Shown piece after piece: positions 17,554 through 26,452 of a DNA stretch of 64,000 bases. The position numbers and the translations under genes were made by a program. The stretch is taken from the NCBI RefSeq assembly GCF_010730195.1, contig NZ_AP022613.1, forward strand, positions 558,001-622,000, in the 5' to 3' direction. Origin of the DNA: Mycobacterium conspicuum. GTDB taxonomy: Bacteria; Actinomycetota; Actinomycetes; Mycobacteriales; Mycobacteriaceae. The notes below the pieces were generated by a model. That model worked only from the letters and a program-made list of their open reading frames with translations. It was not told the DNA's origin and did no database searches. Numbering within the stretch: position 1 is the first letter of the stretch; each line of letters opens with the position of its first letter.

Positions 17554-20500
17554 ATGCAGCTGATTTCGGCGGAGTCCACCGAGCTGTTCGTCGGCCCGCC
17601 GGACGCTCCGCTGCAGCTGGTGCGGGTGACCCTGGACGCGGTGATCAAGCGGACCCGCATCCGCATCGACGGCGACGGTCTCAGTGGTGAGGCGCCCGTC
17701 GAGGCCGGCCAGTCCGTCGTCGAGGTCCCGGTCACCGTCGCGCGTCCCGTCGCCGGTCAGCGGCGGACGGCGCGGGTGCGGGCGTCCGGCGAAGGCGCCG
17801 AATTCGATTTCACGATCGCCGAACCCGGCTGGACGATGTTCATGATCAGCCACTTCCACTACGACCCGGTCTGGTGGAACACCCAGGGCGCCTACACCAG
17901 CGAGTGGGCGGAGGAGCCGCCGGGCCGGCAGACCAACGCCTTCGAACTCGTGCACGCGCATCTGGAGATGGCCCGCCGCGAGGCCGAGTACAAATTCGTC
18001 TTGGCCGAAGTGGACTACCTCAAGCCCTACTGGGACACCCACCCCGAGGATCGCGCCGATCTGCGTCGTTTCATCGCAGAAGGCCGCGTCGAGATCATGG
18101 GCGGCACCTACAACGAACCCAATACCAATCTCACCGGACCGGAAACCACCATCCGAAACCTGGTGCACGGCATGGGTTTTCAACGCCACGTGCTGGGCGC
18201 TCGGCCGTCCACCGCGTGGCAGCTGGACGTGTTCGGGCACGACCCGCAATTTCCCGGGTTCGCGGCCGACGCCGGCCTGACGTCGAGCTCGTGGGCCCGC
18301 GGACCGCACCACCAATGGGGGCCGACGCACGGCGGCGGTGTCGAGCGCATGCAGTTCTGCAGCGAATTCGAGTGGATCTCGCCGTCGGGCCGCGGCCTGC
18401 TCACCCATTACATGCCCGCGCATTACGGGGCGGGCTGGGGGATGGACTCGTCGGCCTCGTTGGCCGAGGCCGAGGCCGCCACCTTCGCGCTTTTCCGCCA
18501 GCTGAGCAAGGTCGCGCTGACCCGCAATGTGCTGCTGCCCGTCGGCACCGACTACACCCCACCGAACAAGTGGGTCACCGCAATTCATCGCGACTGGGGC
18601 GCGCGCTACACCTGGCCGCGGTTCGTCTGCGCGACACCGTGCGAGTTCTTCGCGGCGGTTCGCGCCGAGCTGGCGGAACGGGGTGACGTGCCGTCGCCGC
18701 AAACCCGCGACATGAACCCGATCTACACCGGCAAGGACGTGTCCTACATCGACACCAAACAGGCCAACCGGGCCGCCGAAAACGCCGTCGGGGACGCCGA
18801 GCGCTTCGCCGTGTTCGCCGCGCTGCTGACCGGCGCCGAGTACCCGCAGGCCGCGTTGGCCAAGGCGTGGGTGCAGCTGGCCTACGGCGCGCACCACGAC
18901 GCGATCACCGGCTCGGAGTCCGACCAGGTCTACCTCGACCTGCTGACCGGGTGGCGCGACGCGTGGGAGCTGGGCCGCGCCGCGCGCGACGGCTCGCTGG
19001 AGCTGTTGTCCGCCGCCATCGAGGGCGACGTGATCGTGTGGAATCCGTTGGCCCAGCGGCGCACCGACATAGTCACGGCCCGGCTCGATTCGCCGGTCGG
19101 CGTGCGGGTGTTCGACACCGACGGCCGCGAGGTGCCGGCGCACGTCGAGGACGACGGGCGGTCGGTCACCTGGCTTGCGGAGGAGGTCCCGTCGCTGGGC
19201 TGGCGCGCCTACCGGCTGGTGCCGGGCGACCCTGGCGCGGGCTGGCAGCCCGCGGAGGGCTTCAGCATCGCCAACGAGCGCTACCGGCTGGCCGTCGACG
19301 CGGCCCGCGGCGGCGGCGTCTGCTCGCTGCGCGAGGACGACCGCGAGCTGATCGCGAACGGCCGGGTCGGCAACGAGCTCGCCGTCTACGACGAATACCC
19401 GGCACACCCGACCCAGGGGGAGGGCCCGTGGCAGCTGCTGCCCAAGGGTCCGGTGGTGTGCTCCTCGGAATCGCCCGCCCGGGTGCAGGCCTACCACGGC
19501 CCGCTCGGTCAGCGACTCGTGGTGCGCGGCGCGATCGGCACGTTGCTGCGCTACACCCAGACGCTGACCCTGTGGCGCGGCCTGGCGCGGGTGGACTGCC
19601 GCACCACCATCGACGAGTTCGTCGGGGAGGACCGGTTGGTGCGGCTGCGCTGGCCGTGTCCGGTGCCGGGCGCGATGCCCGTCAGTGAGGTGGGCGACGC
19701 CGTCGTCGGGCGCGGTTTTGCGTTGCTGCACAAGGTTTCCGGGGGACCGGCGTCGGTGGACACGGCCGAACATTTGCGGACGCTGGACAACCCGGCCTAC
19801 AGCTGGTTCGGGCTGTCCTCGACCGCGCGGGTGTGCGTTGACGATTCGGTGCGCGCGGTGTCGGTGGCCGAGGTGGTCTCGCCTGCCGAGGCGAGCTCGG
19901 GGCCCTTGGCGCGTGACCTGATGGTCGCGCTGGTCCGCGCCGGCGTCACCGCAACCTGCAGCGGCGCCGACAAGCCCCGCTACGGGGACCTCGGCGTCGA
20001 CTCCAACCTGCCCGACACACGGATCGCGCTGGGCGGCCCGCTCCGCAACGCCTTCGCCGAAGCCGTTCTGGCGCAAGCGGATCCGATCTACACCAAGGAA
20101 CTCGACCGGCAGCTGGCCGAGACCGGCGTGGCCCGGGTGTGGGTGCCGGCGGCGGCTCCGTTGGCGTCGGTGTGGCTGCCCGGCGCCGACGTGCGTGCCG
20201 TCCGGTCGCTGCCCGTGCTGGTCATCGACGGCGCCGACGAGGAACGGCTGGGTGCCGCGATCGCGTCGTTGGCCGACGATCTCGCCGACGCCCAGATCGT
20301 GGTCAGCCAGCAGGCCCCAGCCGAGATGGAGCGGTTCGTTGCCCGCACCGTCGCGTTGCTCAACCGCGGGGTCCCGAGCTTCGCCGTCGAGAGCGACGGC
20401 ACCCTGCACACCGCGCTGATGCGGTCCTGCACCGGCTGGCCGTCCGGCGTGTGGATCGACCCGCCGCGCCGCACCGCGCCCGACGGCTCGAACTTCCAAC

Positions 20501-21723
20501 TCCAACACTGGACACACGTCTTCGACTACGCGCTGGCCACCGGGGACGGCGACTGGCGGTGCGCGCAGATCCCCAGCCGCAGTGCGCAGTTCTCCCACCC
20601 GCTGCTCGCCGTGGCCGCGCCGGGCCGGCCGGGGCGGCTGCCACCGGTGGGGTCGCTGCTCCGGATCGATCCCGCCGACTCGGTGCAGCTGGGCGCCGTC
20701 AAGGCGGCCGGCAACCCGCTCGCGCGCGGCAGCGCCAAGCCGGTCGCGCCCGGCACGGTGGCGCTGCGGCTGGTGGAGACGACCGGGAAAAGCGCCCGCG
20801 TCAGCGTCGGCTCCGAGCTGGCCACTGTGCACCCGCTGCAGCCCGCCGACCTGCTGGAAGAGCCGCCGGAAAACCCGGGGCGCGGCCACCGATCGGTGGA
20901 CCTGCACGGCTACCAGGTCGCGACCGTGCGGGCCCGGCTCGACGTACCCGCGCCGGCCGCGAGCACCGCCGAGGTGGCCCCGCAGGCCGAAGCCGCCCAG
21001 CCCCTGTACGCGCGGTATTGGCTGCACAACCGCGGCCCCGCGCCGCTCGGCGGCCTGCCCGCCGTCGCGCACCTGCATCCCCAGTCGGCCACCGCCGAGC
21101 CGGGCGACGAGGTGGTGCTGCGGCTCACCGCGGTCAGCGACTGCACCGACGTCACGCTGAGCGGCGTCGTCACGGTCGTGCACCCGGACGGCTGGAAGGC
21201 CGAGCCGGCCGAGAAGCTGTTCACGCTGCGCGCCGGTGAACACGGCGAGATCGCCGTGAAGCTGATGATTCCCCGCGAAGCGCAGCCGGGCGCCTATCCC
21301 GTCCGGGCCCAGTTGCGCATCACCGACCCCGACGCGCCGAAAGCCTGGCACCAGGTGGTCGAGGACGTCTGCATCGTGCGGGTCGGTGCGTGCAGCGAAA
21401 CCGAGCTGGTCTACCTCGCCGACGGCGGCGCGGCCGACATCACCCTGGCGGCCGGAGATGCCGCGCGGCTGACCGTCACGGTGGGCAGCCACGCCTGCGC
21501 CGAGTTGGCGCTGGAGGCGCATCTGATCAGTCCCTGGGGTACCTGGGAGTGGATCGGCCCGGCGGCGCTCGGCGCAGTCCTGCCCGCGCGCGGCACCGTC
21601 GAACTCGGCTTCGACGTGGCCCCTCCGGTGTGGCTGGAGCCCGGCCAGTGGTGGGCCCTGGTGCGCGTCGGCTGCGCCGGCCGGCTGCTCTACTCACCGG
21701 CGGTGCGGGTAATCGTTCAATGA
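17554..21723 (+). CDS. family GH38 alpha-mannosidase
   Basis: A 1389-residue retaining alpha-mannosidase. The metal-binding start of the GH38 domain is HFHYDPVWWN at residues 100-109 (His100, His102, Asp104), and WQLDVFGHDPQF near residue 225 supplies the nucleophile aspartate. AYGAHHDAITGSESD near 445 is a further family block. The last 350 residues look like beta-sandwich domains. No signal peptide is visible, so it is probably cytoplasmic and acts on mannose-containing glycans or their breakdown products. The homologue is Rv0648; this copy seems about 170 residues longer. It overlaps the next gene by 4 bases. Confidence 0.92.
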   Translation: MQLISAESTELFVGPPDAPLQLVRVTLDAVIKRTRIRIDGDGLSGEAPVEAGQSVVEVPVTVARPVAGQRRTARVRASGEGAEFDFTIAEPGWTMFMISHFHYDPVWWNTQGAYTSEWAEEPPGRQTNAFELVHAHLEMARREAEYKFVLAEVDYLKPYWDTHPEDRADLRRFIAEGRVEIMGGTYNEPNTNLTGPETTIRNLVHGMGFQRHVLGARPSTAWQLDVFGHDPQFPGFAADAGLTSSSWARGPHHQWGPTHGGGVERMQFCSEFEWISPSGRGLLTHYMPAHYGAGWGMDSSASLAEAEAATFALFRQLSKVALTRNVLLPVGTDYTPPNKWVTAIHRDWGARYTWPRFVCATPCEFFAAVRAELAERGDVPSPQTRDMNPIYTGKDVSYIDTKQANRAAENAVGDAERFAVFAALLTGAEYPQAALAKAWVQLAYGAHHDAITGSESDQVYLDLLTGWRDAWELGRAARDGSLELLSAAIEGDVIVWNPLAQRRTDIVTARLDSPVGVRVFDTDGREVPAHVEDDGRSVTWLAEEVPSLGWRAYRLVPGDPGAGWQPAEGFSIANERYRLAVDAARGGGVCSLREDDRELIANGRVGNELAVYDEYPAHPTQGEGPWQLLPKGPVVCSSESPARVQAYHGPLGQRLVVRGAIGTLLRYTQTLTLWRGLARVDCRTTIDEFVGEDRLVRLRWPCPVPGAMPVSEVGDAVVGRGFALLHKVSGGPASVDTAEHLRTLDNPAYSWFGLSSTARVCVDDSVRAVSVAEVVSPAEASSGPLARDLMVALVRAGVTATCSGADKPRYGDLGVDSNLPDTRIALGGPLRNAFAEAVLAQADPIYTKELDRQLAETGVARVWVPAAAPLASVWLPGADVRAVRSLPVLVIDGADEERLGAAIASLADDLADAQIVVSQQAPAEMERFVARTVALLNRGVPSFAVESDGTLHTALMRSCTGWPSGVWIDPPRRTAPDGSNFQLQHWTHVFDYALATGDGDWRCAQIPSRSAQFSHPLLAVAAPGRPGRLPPVGSLLRIDPADSVQLGAVKAAGNPLARGSAKPVAPGTVALRLVETTGKSARVSVGSELATVHPLQPADLLEEPPENPGRGHRSVDLHGYQVATVRARLDVPAPAASTAEVAPQAEAAQPLYARYWLHNRGPAPLGGLPAVAHLHPQSATAEPGDEVVLRLTAVSDCTDVTLSGVVTVVHPDGWKAEPAEKLFTLRAGEHGEIAVKLMIPREAQPGAYPVRAQLRITDPDAPKAWHQVVEDVCIVRVGACSETELVYLADGGAADITLAAGDAARLTVTVGSHACAELALEAHLISPWGTWEWIGPAALGAVLPARGTVELGFDVAPPVWLEPGQWWALVRVGCAGRLLYSPAVRVIVQ

Positions 21724-22340
21724 GCACACAACTGGTTGCGACGGTCGCCGGTGCCGCGGTCCCGGTCGAGGAGGTCGACGCGGCCGAAGCCCGGCTGCGT
21801 CACGGCCCCCGCGGGGCCGCGCTGCCGGCCGCCGGCACCAGCGAAGGACGCCAACTGCGCCGCTGGCTCACCCAGCTGATCGTCTCCGGGCGGGTGGTGG
21901 CCGCCGAGGCCGCCGCGCGCGGGTTGACCGCGACGGACGCCCCCCCATCCGAGGCCGACTTGCTGCCCGACGTGACGGCCCGGCTGGAGATCGGCAGCAT
22001 CGCCGCCGCGGCCCTGGCGGATTGGCGCGCCCGCGCGCTGTTCGTCGACGTCACCGCCGAGGTACGGATCAGCGACCGCGAAGTGGCCGACTTCCACGCT
22101 CGCAACCCGCTCCGATTCGCCCCGCCGCGGCTCGACCGGCACGGCTGGCGGACGCCGTCGCCCGTCGCGCCGCCAATCGAACAGGTACGGCCGGTGATCA
22201 CCGAGCACCTGCTGGCCGCCGCGCGCCGCCGCGCCTTCCGGGTGTGGTTGGACGCGCGCCGTGCGGCGCTGGTCGAGCTGGCCCCCGGCTACGAGCATCC
22301 CGGCGACCCGCGCCAACCCGACAACACCCACCGGCACTGA
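21720..22340 (+). CDS. SurA/PpiC-like protein lacking the parvulin domain (often named FabD2)
   Basis: A 206-residue protein corresponding to Rv0649, commonly labelled malonyl-CoA:ACP transacylase FabD2. The GHSxG nucleophile motif of FabD is absent. Instead the layout resembles SurA/PpiC chaperones: VTAEVRISDREVADFHARNP at about residues 107-127 is like their SDxEVxxYYxxNPxRF segment, and VRPVITEHLLAAARRRAFRV-WLDARR near residues 158-183 is like their C-terminal helix. The parvulin domain that should lie between is missing. ATG 21720 overlaps the mannosidase stop (ATGA) and its own stop overlaps the ROK gene. A chaperone-like role is inference. Confidence 0.7.
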   Translation: MSTQLVATVAGAAVPVEEVDAAEARLRHGPRGAALPAAGTSEGRQLRRWLTQLIVSGRVVAAEAAARGLTATDAPPSEADLLPDVTARLEIGSIAAAALADWRARALFVDVTAEVRISDREVADFHARNPLRFAPPRLDRHGWRTPSPVAPPIEQVRPVITEHLLAAARRRAFRVWLDARRAALVELAPGYEHPGDPRQPDNTHRH

Positions 22341-23245
22341 TGCTCACCCTGTGTCTTGACATCGGCGGCACCAAGGTCGCCGCGGGCCTGGCCGATCCGG
22401 ACGGCGTGCTGGTGCACACCGCCACCTGCCCGACACCGAAAAGCGCTGACGCCGAACAGGTTTGGGACGCGGTCGAGGCGATGATCAGAGACGCCTTGCG
22501 CGCGGCGGGGGGCGCAGTGGCCGCGGTAGGAATCGCTGCGGCCGGGCCGGTGCACCTGTCCAGCGGCACCGTGAATCCAATCAACATTCCGGCCTGGCGC
22601 GGTTTCCCGCTGCGAGACCGGGTCGCGGCCGTGGTCCCCGGGGTGCCGGTCCGGCTCGGCGGCGACGGGGTGTGCATGGCGCTCGGCGAGCACTGGCTGG
22701 GCGCAGGACGCGGCGCCGGCTTCCTGCTGGGCATGGTGGTGTCCACCGGCGTGGGCGGCGGACTGGTGCAAGGCGGCCTGCCCTACACGGGGCGCACGGG
22801 CAATGCCGGGCACGTCGGCCACGTGGTGGTCGAACAGCACGGCGAGGTGTGTTCGTGCGGCGGTCGCGGCTGCGTGGAGACCGTCGCCTCCGGCCCGTGG
22901 ATGGCGCGCTGGGCGCGCGCCAACGGCTGGAACGCACCACTTGGCGCCGGCGCCAAAGAGCTGGCCGATGCGGCGGCGGCGGGAGATCCGGTGGCGCGCC
23001 AGGCTTTTCGCCGGGGTGCCGGGGCGCTCGCGGCGACGATCGCCTCGGTGGCGGCGGTGTGCGACCTCGACCTCGTCGTCATCGGGGGAGGCGTCGCCAA
23101 ATCCGGCCCCCTGCTTTTCGATCCGTTGCGTGCGGCGGTCGCCGAGTACGCCCGCCTGGACTTTCTGGCGGGTCTGCGCGTGGTGCCGGCCGAGCTGGGT
23201 GGCGACGCCGGCCTGGTTGGCGCGGCCAGGCTCGCCGGATTGTGA
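22340..23245 (+). CDS. ROK-family sugar kinase
   Basis: A 301-residue sugar kinase or kinase-like protein. The phosphate-binding motif is LDIGGTKVAAGLADP at residues 5-19. The ROK zinc site is visible as GEVCSCGGRGCVET (three cysteines) preceded by GHVGHVVV. Gly-rich VVSTGVGGGLV and VVIGGGVAKSG complete the fold. It corresponds to Rv0650. There is no N-terminal DNA-binding domain, so it is an enzyme rather than a ROK repressor. ATG 22340 shares one base with the preceding stop (TGATG). Beside a mannosidase, phosphorylation of released mannose or glucose is likely. Confidence 0.9.
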   Translation: MLTLCLDIGGTKVAAGLADPDGVLVHTATCPTPKSADAEQVWDAVEAMIRDALRAAGGAVAAVGIAAAGPVHLSSGTVNPINIPAWRGFPLRDRVAAVVPGVPVRLGGDGVCMALGEHWLGAGRGAGFLLGMVVSTGVGGGLVQGGLPYTGRTGNAGHVGHVVVEQHGEVCSCGGRGCVETVASGPWMARWARANGWNAPLGAGAKELADAAAAGDPVARQAFRRGAGALAATIASVAAVCDLDLVVIGGGVAKSGPLLFDPLRAAVAEYARLDFLAGLRVVPAELGGDAGLVGAARLAGL

Positions 23246-23250
23246 TGCGG

Positions 23251-24291
23251 CTACGCGCGCGCCGAGGGAAAGTCGTGGCGTGCGATGTGCAAAAGTTCAT
23301 TCAGGGCGGCGCTGTCCTTATGGCGAAATCCGATGTATTCCAACGATTTCCCCACCGCCACGGCGAGTCTCCTGGCCGCGAGATGCAGCGCATCCGGCGA
23401 GGCGGCCACGATCACCGGTAGTTGGCTCAGCGCCGCCGCCAGGGTTTGCCAGGTCGGGCCCACGTAGCGCTGCCATATCTTCAACCGTGCAATCTCCGCG
23501 GGCACCTCGCCGATCTGATCGCCCTGGCGATACTCGGCGGCCCAGTAGGCAACCCCGGTCCACAGTGGGATGCACGCGGCATAGACCTCGTCCCTGAGCC
23601 GCTTGATATCTGCCGCCTGGCGAGCGGACTGCTCAAACCGGCCAACCGCCGCGGCGAGCTCTTGGCCCACCGGGCAGATGATGTCGAGCACGTCGTCGGC
23701 GGTCGTGGCCGCGCTGCCGACGGCCTGAACCGTGTTCCACTCGGCGCGATGCTCGTCGCACATCTTCCTCGCCACGGCGAACTGCAGCGCGGGAGCGCCC
23801 TCCCACGCCACCTGATGCCGGTAAGCGCCCAACCCGGACCCCTTCAGTTCCATGTTCGCGTGCTGCGCTTCGTGGGCGACTGTGCGGCGAAGCCTCTCCA
23901 GGCCCTCGGGGCTGACACTGGGCAGGCCGGCGGCGGTGGGCTTGAAGCCGCTGCTGTCGGCGTTGATGAGGGAATTGGAGTCCACGATGACTTCGGCGCC
24001 GCCGTCGAGGCGCAGCATGGTGCGCCCACCGATGCTTCCCGACGCCCCGCCGACCGTGTTGTGCACGGACGGATCGCGGCGCAGGACCGCATTCGGCACG
24101 TCAACCGGAAGCACCAGGGCGACGCGGTCCGGCCGGTCGACGAGACCGGTCAACAGTTCAGCCAGCGCGTCGATGCCGGTCCGCAGCGCGTCGGGCGAAG
24201 CATCCGACCAGATGGCGGCCTCCACTTCGGGGTTCCAATCCTCGAGGACGACTTTGCACCGCGGTTTGGCTTGGTCAATCAGGTCGCTCAT
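23251..24291 (-). CDS. unknown protein with an HEXXH zinc-protease-like motif
   Basis: A 346-residue protein I do not recognise. The HEXXH motif is complete: His140-Glu141-Ala-Gln-His144 (VAHEAQHANME), followed by EHRAEW at 180-185 as a possible third ligand. The N-terminal 135 residues are alpha/beta-like and end in DGGAEVIVDSNSLINAD. The C-terminal 150 are mainly helical. There is no signal peptide or membrane segment. It ends 5 bases from the ROK gene on the other strand and faces away from rplJ. It has no counterpart between Rv0650 and rplJ in M. tuberculosis as I recall that order. A metallopeptidase is a guess from the motif. Confidence 0.75.
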   Translation of the reverse strand: MSDLIDQAKPRCKVVLEDWNPEVEAAIWSDASPDALRTGIDALAELLTGLVDRPDRVALVLPVDVPNAVLRRDPSVHNTVGGASGSIGGRTMLRLDGGAEVIVDSNSLINADSSGFKPTAAGLPSVSPEGLERLRRTVAHEAQHANMELKGSGLGAYRHQVAWEGAPALQFAVARKMCDEHRAEWNTVQAVGSAATTADDVLDIICPVGQELAAAVGRFEQSARQAADIKRLRDEVYAACIPLWTGVAYWAAEYRQGDQIGEVPAEIARLKIWQRYVGPTWQTLAAALSQLPVIVAASPDALHLAARRLAVAVGKSLEYIGFRHKDSAALNELLHIARHDFPSARA

Positions 24292-24371
24292 AGCCGGCGA
24301 TCATCGCACAGAACGCCTGGCCAGCAGTTATTACGCGCGGTCGCACCCGGCACCAACCGCGCGCTGTCGTT

Positions 24372-24401
24372 TTGGCTGATCGCGGCGCGCCGCGCTATGG
24401 T
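24372..24401 (+). promoter_or_regulatory. probable promoter of rplJ-rplL
   Basis: TTGGCT (24372-24377) and TATGGT (24396-24401) are spaced by 18 bases, a good match to a SigA-type promoter, about 215 bases before rplJ. The 323-base gap between the HEXXH gene and rplJ therefore holds a promoter plus a long structured leader. Confidence 0.6.
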
Positions 24402-24419
24402 GGTTGCCGATCCACCGAA

Positions 24420-24600
24420 GACCGTCGGTCACCGAGCAATCGGTTGAAAGTCCGGGAGCATCCCGGCGGCCCACGCAGGAGGACGAGGCAACATCGCCGG
24501 CGCATGCCGGCGTATCTTCACGCCCCGGCCGCTTCCTGCGCCGGGGCGTTCGGCGTTCTCCGGGGGAAGAGCAGACGACAAGTCGCAACAGCACTTCACC
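24420..24600 (+). ncRNA. rplJ leader (L10-leader-like structured 5' UTR)
   Basis: The transcript upstream of rplJ can form several hairpins: CGCCGGCG/CGCCGGCG at about 24495-24513, and a strong CGCCCCGG/CCGGGGCG pair at about 24521-24548 just before the ribosome-binding site. In many bacteria the L10(L12)4 complex binds such a leader to shut down its own synthesis. The boundaries are approximate and the assignment rests on position and pairing, not on a covariance search. Confidence 0.5.
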
Positions 24601-24614
24601 CTAAGGAGGCATGC

Positions 24615-25247
24615 ATGGCCAGGGCTGACAAGGCCACAGCCGTTGCCGACATCGCCGAACGGTTCAAGGACTCGTCCGCGTCCCTGATCACCGAATATCG
24701 CGGTCTGACCGTGGCGAACCTGGCGGAGTTGCGCCGCTCGCTGGCGGGATCTGCCACCTACACGGTCGCCAAGAACACGCTGATCAAGCGGGCGGCTACG
24801 GAGGCGGGCATCGAGGGCCTCGACGAGCTGTTCGCCGGTCCGACGGCGATCGCGTTCGTCACGGGCGAGCCGGTCGACGCCGCCAAGGCCATCAAGACCT
24901 TCGCCAAGGAGAACAAGGCGCTGGTCATCAAGGGCGGCTACATGGACGGCCACCCGCTGACCGTCACCGAGGTCGAGCGGATCGCCGACCTGGAGTCCCG
25001 CGAGGTGTTGCTGGCCAAGCTGGCCGGCGCGATGAAGGGCAACCTCGCCAAGGCGGCCGGCCTGTTCAACGCGCCGACGTCGCAGATGGCCAGGCTGCTG
25101 GCCGCCCTGCAGGAAAAGAAGGCCTCGGAACCGGCGGCGGCCGCTGCCCCCGCGGCCGAGCCTGCCCCCGAACCGGCCGCCGAGCCATCCTCGGAGGCTC
25201 CGGCGGAAGTTGCAGAGGCTTCCGCGGAGCCGGCTGAAGCCGAATAA
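24615..25247 (+). CDS. rplJ: 50S ribosomal protein L10
   Basis: A 210-residue protein that anchors L7/L12 dimers to the ribosome. The RNA-binding part shows SASLITEYRGLTVANLAELR and YTVAKNTLIKRA; the C-terminal 50 residues are an Ala/Pro/Glu-rich tail longer than in E. coli L10. ATG 24615 lies 5 bases after AAGGAGG. Another ATG at 24611 is out of frame. rplL follows after 41 bases. Confidence 0.97.
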   Translation: MARADKATAVADIAERFKDSSASLITEYRGLTVANLAELRRSLAGSATYTVAKNTLIKRAATEAGIEGLDELFAGPTAIAFVTGEPVDAAKAIKTFAKENKALVIKGGYMDGHPLTVTEVERIADLESREVLLAKLAGAMKGNLAKAAGLFNAPTSQMARLLAALQEKKASEPAAAAAPAAEPAPEPAAEPSSEAPAEVAEASAEPAEAE

Positions 25248-25288
25248 CCCACCAGAAACCGAAGAAAATCTAGGAAGGACCCACCACC

Positions 25289-25681
25289 ATGCCAAAGCTC
25301 TCCGGCGACGAACTGCTCGACGCCTTCAAGGAAATGACTTTGCTGGAGCTTTCGGACTTCGTGAAGAAGTTCGAGGAGACCTTCGAGGTCACCGCCGCGG
25401 CTCCGGTCGCGGTCGCCGCCGCGGGCGCCGCCCCGGCCGGTGCCGCCGCCGAGGCCGCCGAGGAGCAGTCCGAGTTCGACGTCATCCTCGAGGCCGCCGG
25501 TGACAAGAAGATCGGCGTCATCAAGGTCGTCCGCGAGATCGTTTCGGGCCTGGGCCTCAAGGAGGCCAAGGACCTGGTCGACGGCGCGCCCAAGCCGCTA
25601 CTGGAGAAGGTCGCCAAGGAGGCCGCCGACGAGGCCAAGACCAAGCTCGAGGCCGCCGGCGCCACCGTCACCGTCAAGTAA
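25289..25681 (+). CDS. rplL: 50S ribosomal protein L7/L12
   Basis: A 130-residue acidic stalk protein that recruits translation factors. It has the N-terminal dimerisation segment (LLDAFKEMTLLELSDFVKKF), an Ala-rich hinge at about 32-52, and the C-terminal domain with FDVILEAAGDKKIGVIKVVR and GLKEAKDLVDGAPKPL. ATG 25289 follows AGGAAGGACC. A strong terminator begins 8 bases after the stop. Confidence 0.98.
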   Translation: MPKLSGDELLDAFKEMTLLELSDFVKKFEETFEVTAAAPVAVAAAGAAPAGAAAEAAEEQSEFDVILEAAGDKKIGVIKVVREIVSGLGLKEAKDLVDGAPKPLLEKVAKEAADEAKTKLEAAGATVTVK

Positions 25682-25689
25682 CTCTGCCG

Positions 25690-25743
25690 AGCAGACGCGA
25701 AAGCCCCCGACACGTCGAGTGTGCGGGGGCTTTTGCGTCTGCT
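25690..25743. terminator. bidirectional terminator between rplL and the TetR gene
   Basis: An imperfect palindrome with arms AGCAGACGCGAAAGCCCCCG and CGGGGGCTTTTGCGTCTGCT, stem of about 20 pairs. It closes rplL on the + strand and overlaps the stop codon of the convergent TetR gene. Its reverse complement is nearly identical to the palindrome after rpoC at 37096-37153. Confidence 0.88.
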
Positions 25744-26414
25744 CAGCGTGCGGCGGCCCGCTGTGACTGGGCCACTCGGTCGGGCGAATCTCCCAGAGCC
25801 ACAAGTAGATTCGACTTCATCGAGTCGAGCACGGTGACCACGGCCGTGCCGTCGTCGCCGTAAAAGCCGCCCAATTCGAGCATCACGAACCCGTGGATCA
25901 ACGCCCAAAACTGGGCGGCGGTCGCAACGATCGCCGCATCATCCGTTTCCGCGCCAACGGTGATGCGCCCGGCCAGAATGGATCGCTGCACCGCGCGCAC
26001 CAGGTGCGCGAAGCTGGGGTTGTACTGCTCGGTCTCGGCGATCGTGGAGGTCAACACGTTGCCCCCCGGTGCGTTGATGCCATGCGCGCTGGTGCTGCCG
26101 AACATCAGCCGGTACAGGTGTGGCCGCTCGATGGCGTAGCGCCGGTACGCGGCGCTGAGGGTGAACAAATCGGCGACCGGGTCAGCGGTCTCCGGCACCG
26201 TCAGCGCGGCATCCAACTGCCGATAGCCCTCGCGGGCGATCTCCGCGATGAGACCCCGCATCCCCCCGAAATGGGTGTACACCGCCATCGTCGACGTCCG
26301 CGCCGCACTGGCCACCTTGCGCGTCTGCAGCTCGTCGGGGCCGTGCTCGTCGAGGAGGCCGACGGCCGCATGCACCAGCTCGTCACGAACGCTGCGCTCG
26401 GTCTGTGAAGTCAT
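25743..26414 (-). CDS. TetR-family regulator divergent from the carotenoid oxygenase
   Basis: A 223-residue TetR-type repressor. The N-terminal helix-turn-helix is visible in TRKVASAARTSTMAVYTHFG (about residues 32-51), followed by GGMRGLIAEIAREGYRQL; the rest is the ligand-binding helical domain. It corresponds to Rv0653c. The start is uncertain: ATG 26414, 26435 and 26444 are all in frame and give 223, 230 and 233 residues. It is divergent from the oxygenase gene, and the shared 84-base region holds palindromes that are probably its operators. Confidence 0.87.
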   Translation of the reverse strand: MTSQTERSVRDELVHAAVGLLDEHGPDELQTRKVASAARTSTMAVYTHFGGMRGLIAEIAREGYRQLDAALTVPETADPVADLFTLSAAYRRYAIERPHLYRLMFGSTSAHGINAPGGNVLTSTIAETEQYNPSFAHLVRAVQRSILAGRITVGAETDDAAIVATAAQFWALIHGFVMLELGGFYGDDGTAVVTVLDSMKSNLLVALGDSPDRVAQSQRAAAR

Positions 26415-26452
26415 CTCGCCAAACAATATTGCCATCCTCGCCATGGGCGCGT

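Noticed and set aside
17536..21522. A 1328-codon open frame antisense to the mannosidase gene
   Set aside because: It mirrors a real high-GC gene. The translation is Arg/Gly/His-rich with no family pattern, while the + strand shows clear GH38 motifs.
24611..24613. An ATG between the ribosome-binding site and the rplJ start
   Set aside because: It is out of frame with L10; the ATG at 24615 gives the conserved N-terminus.
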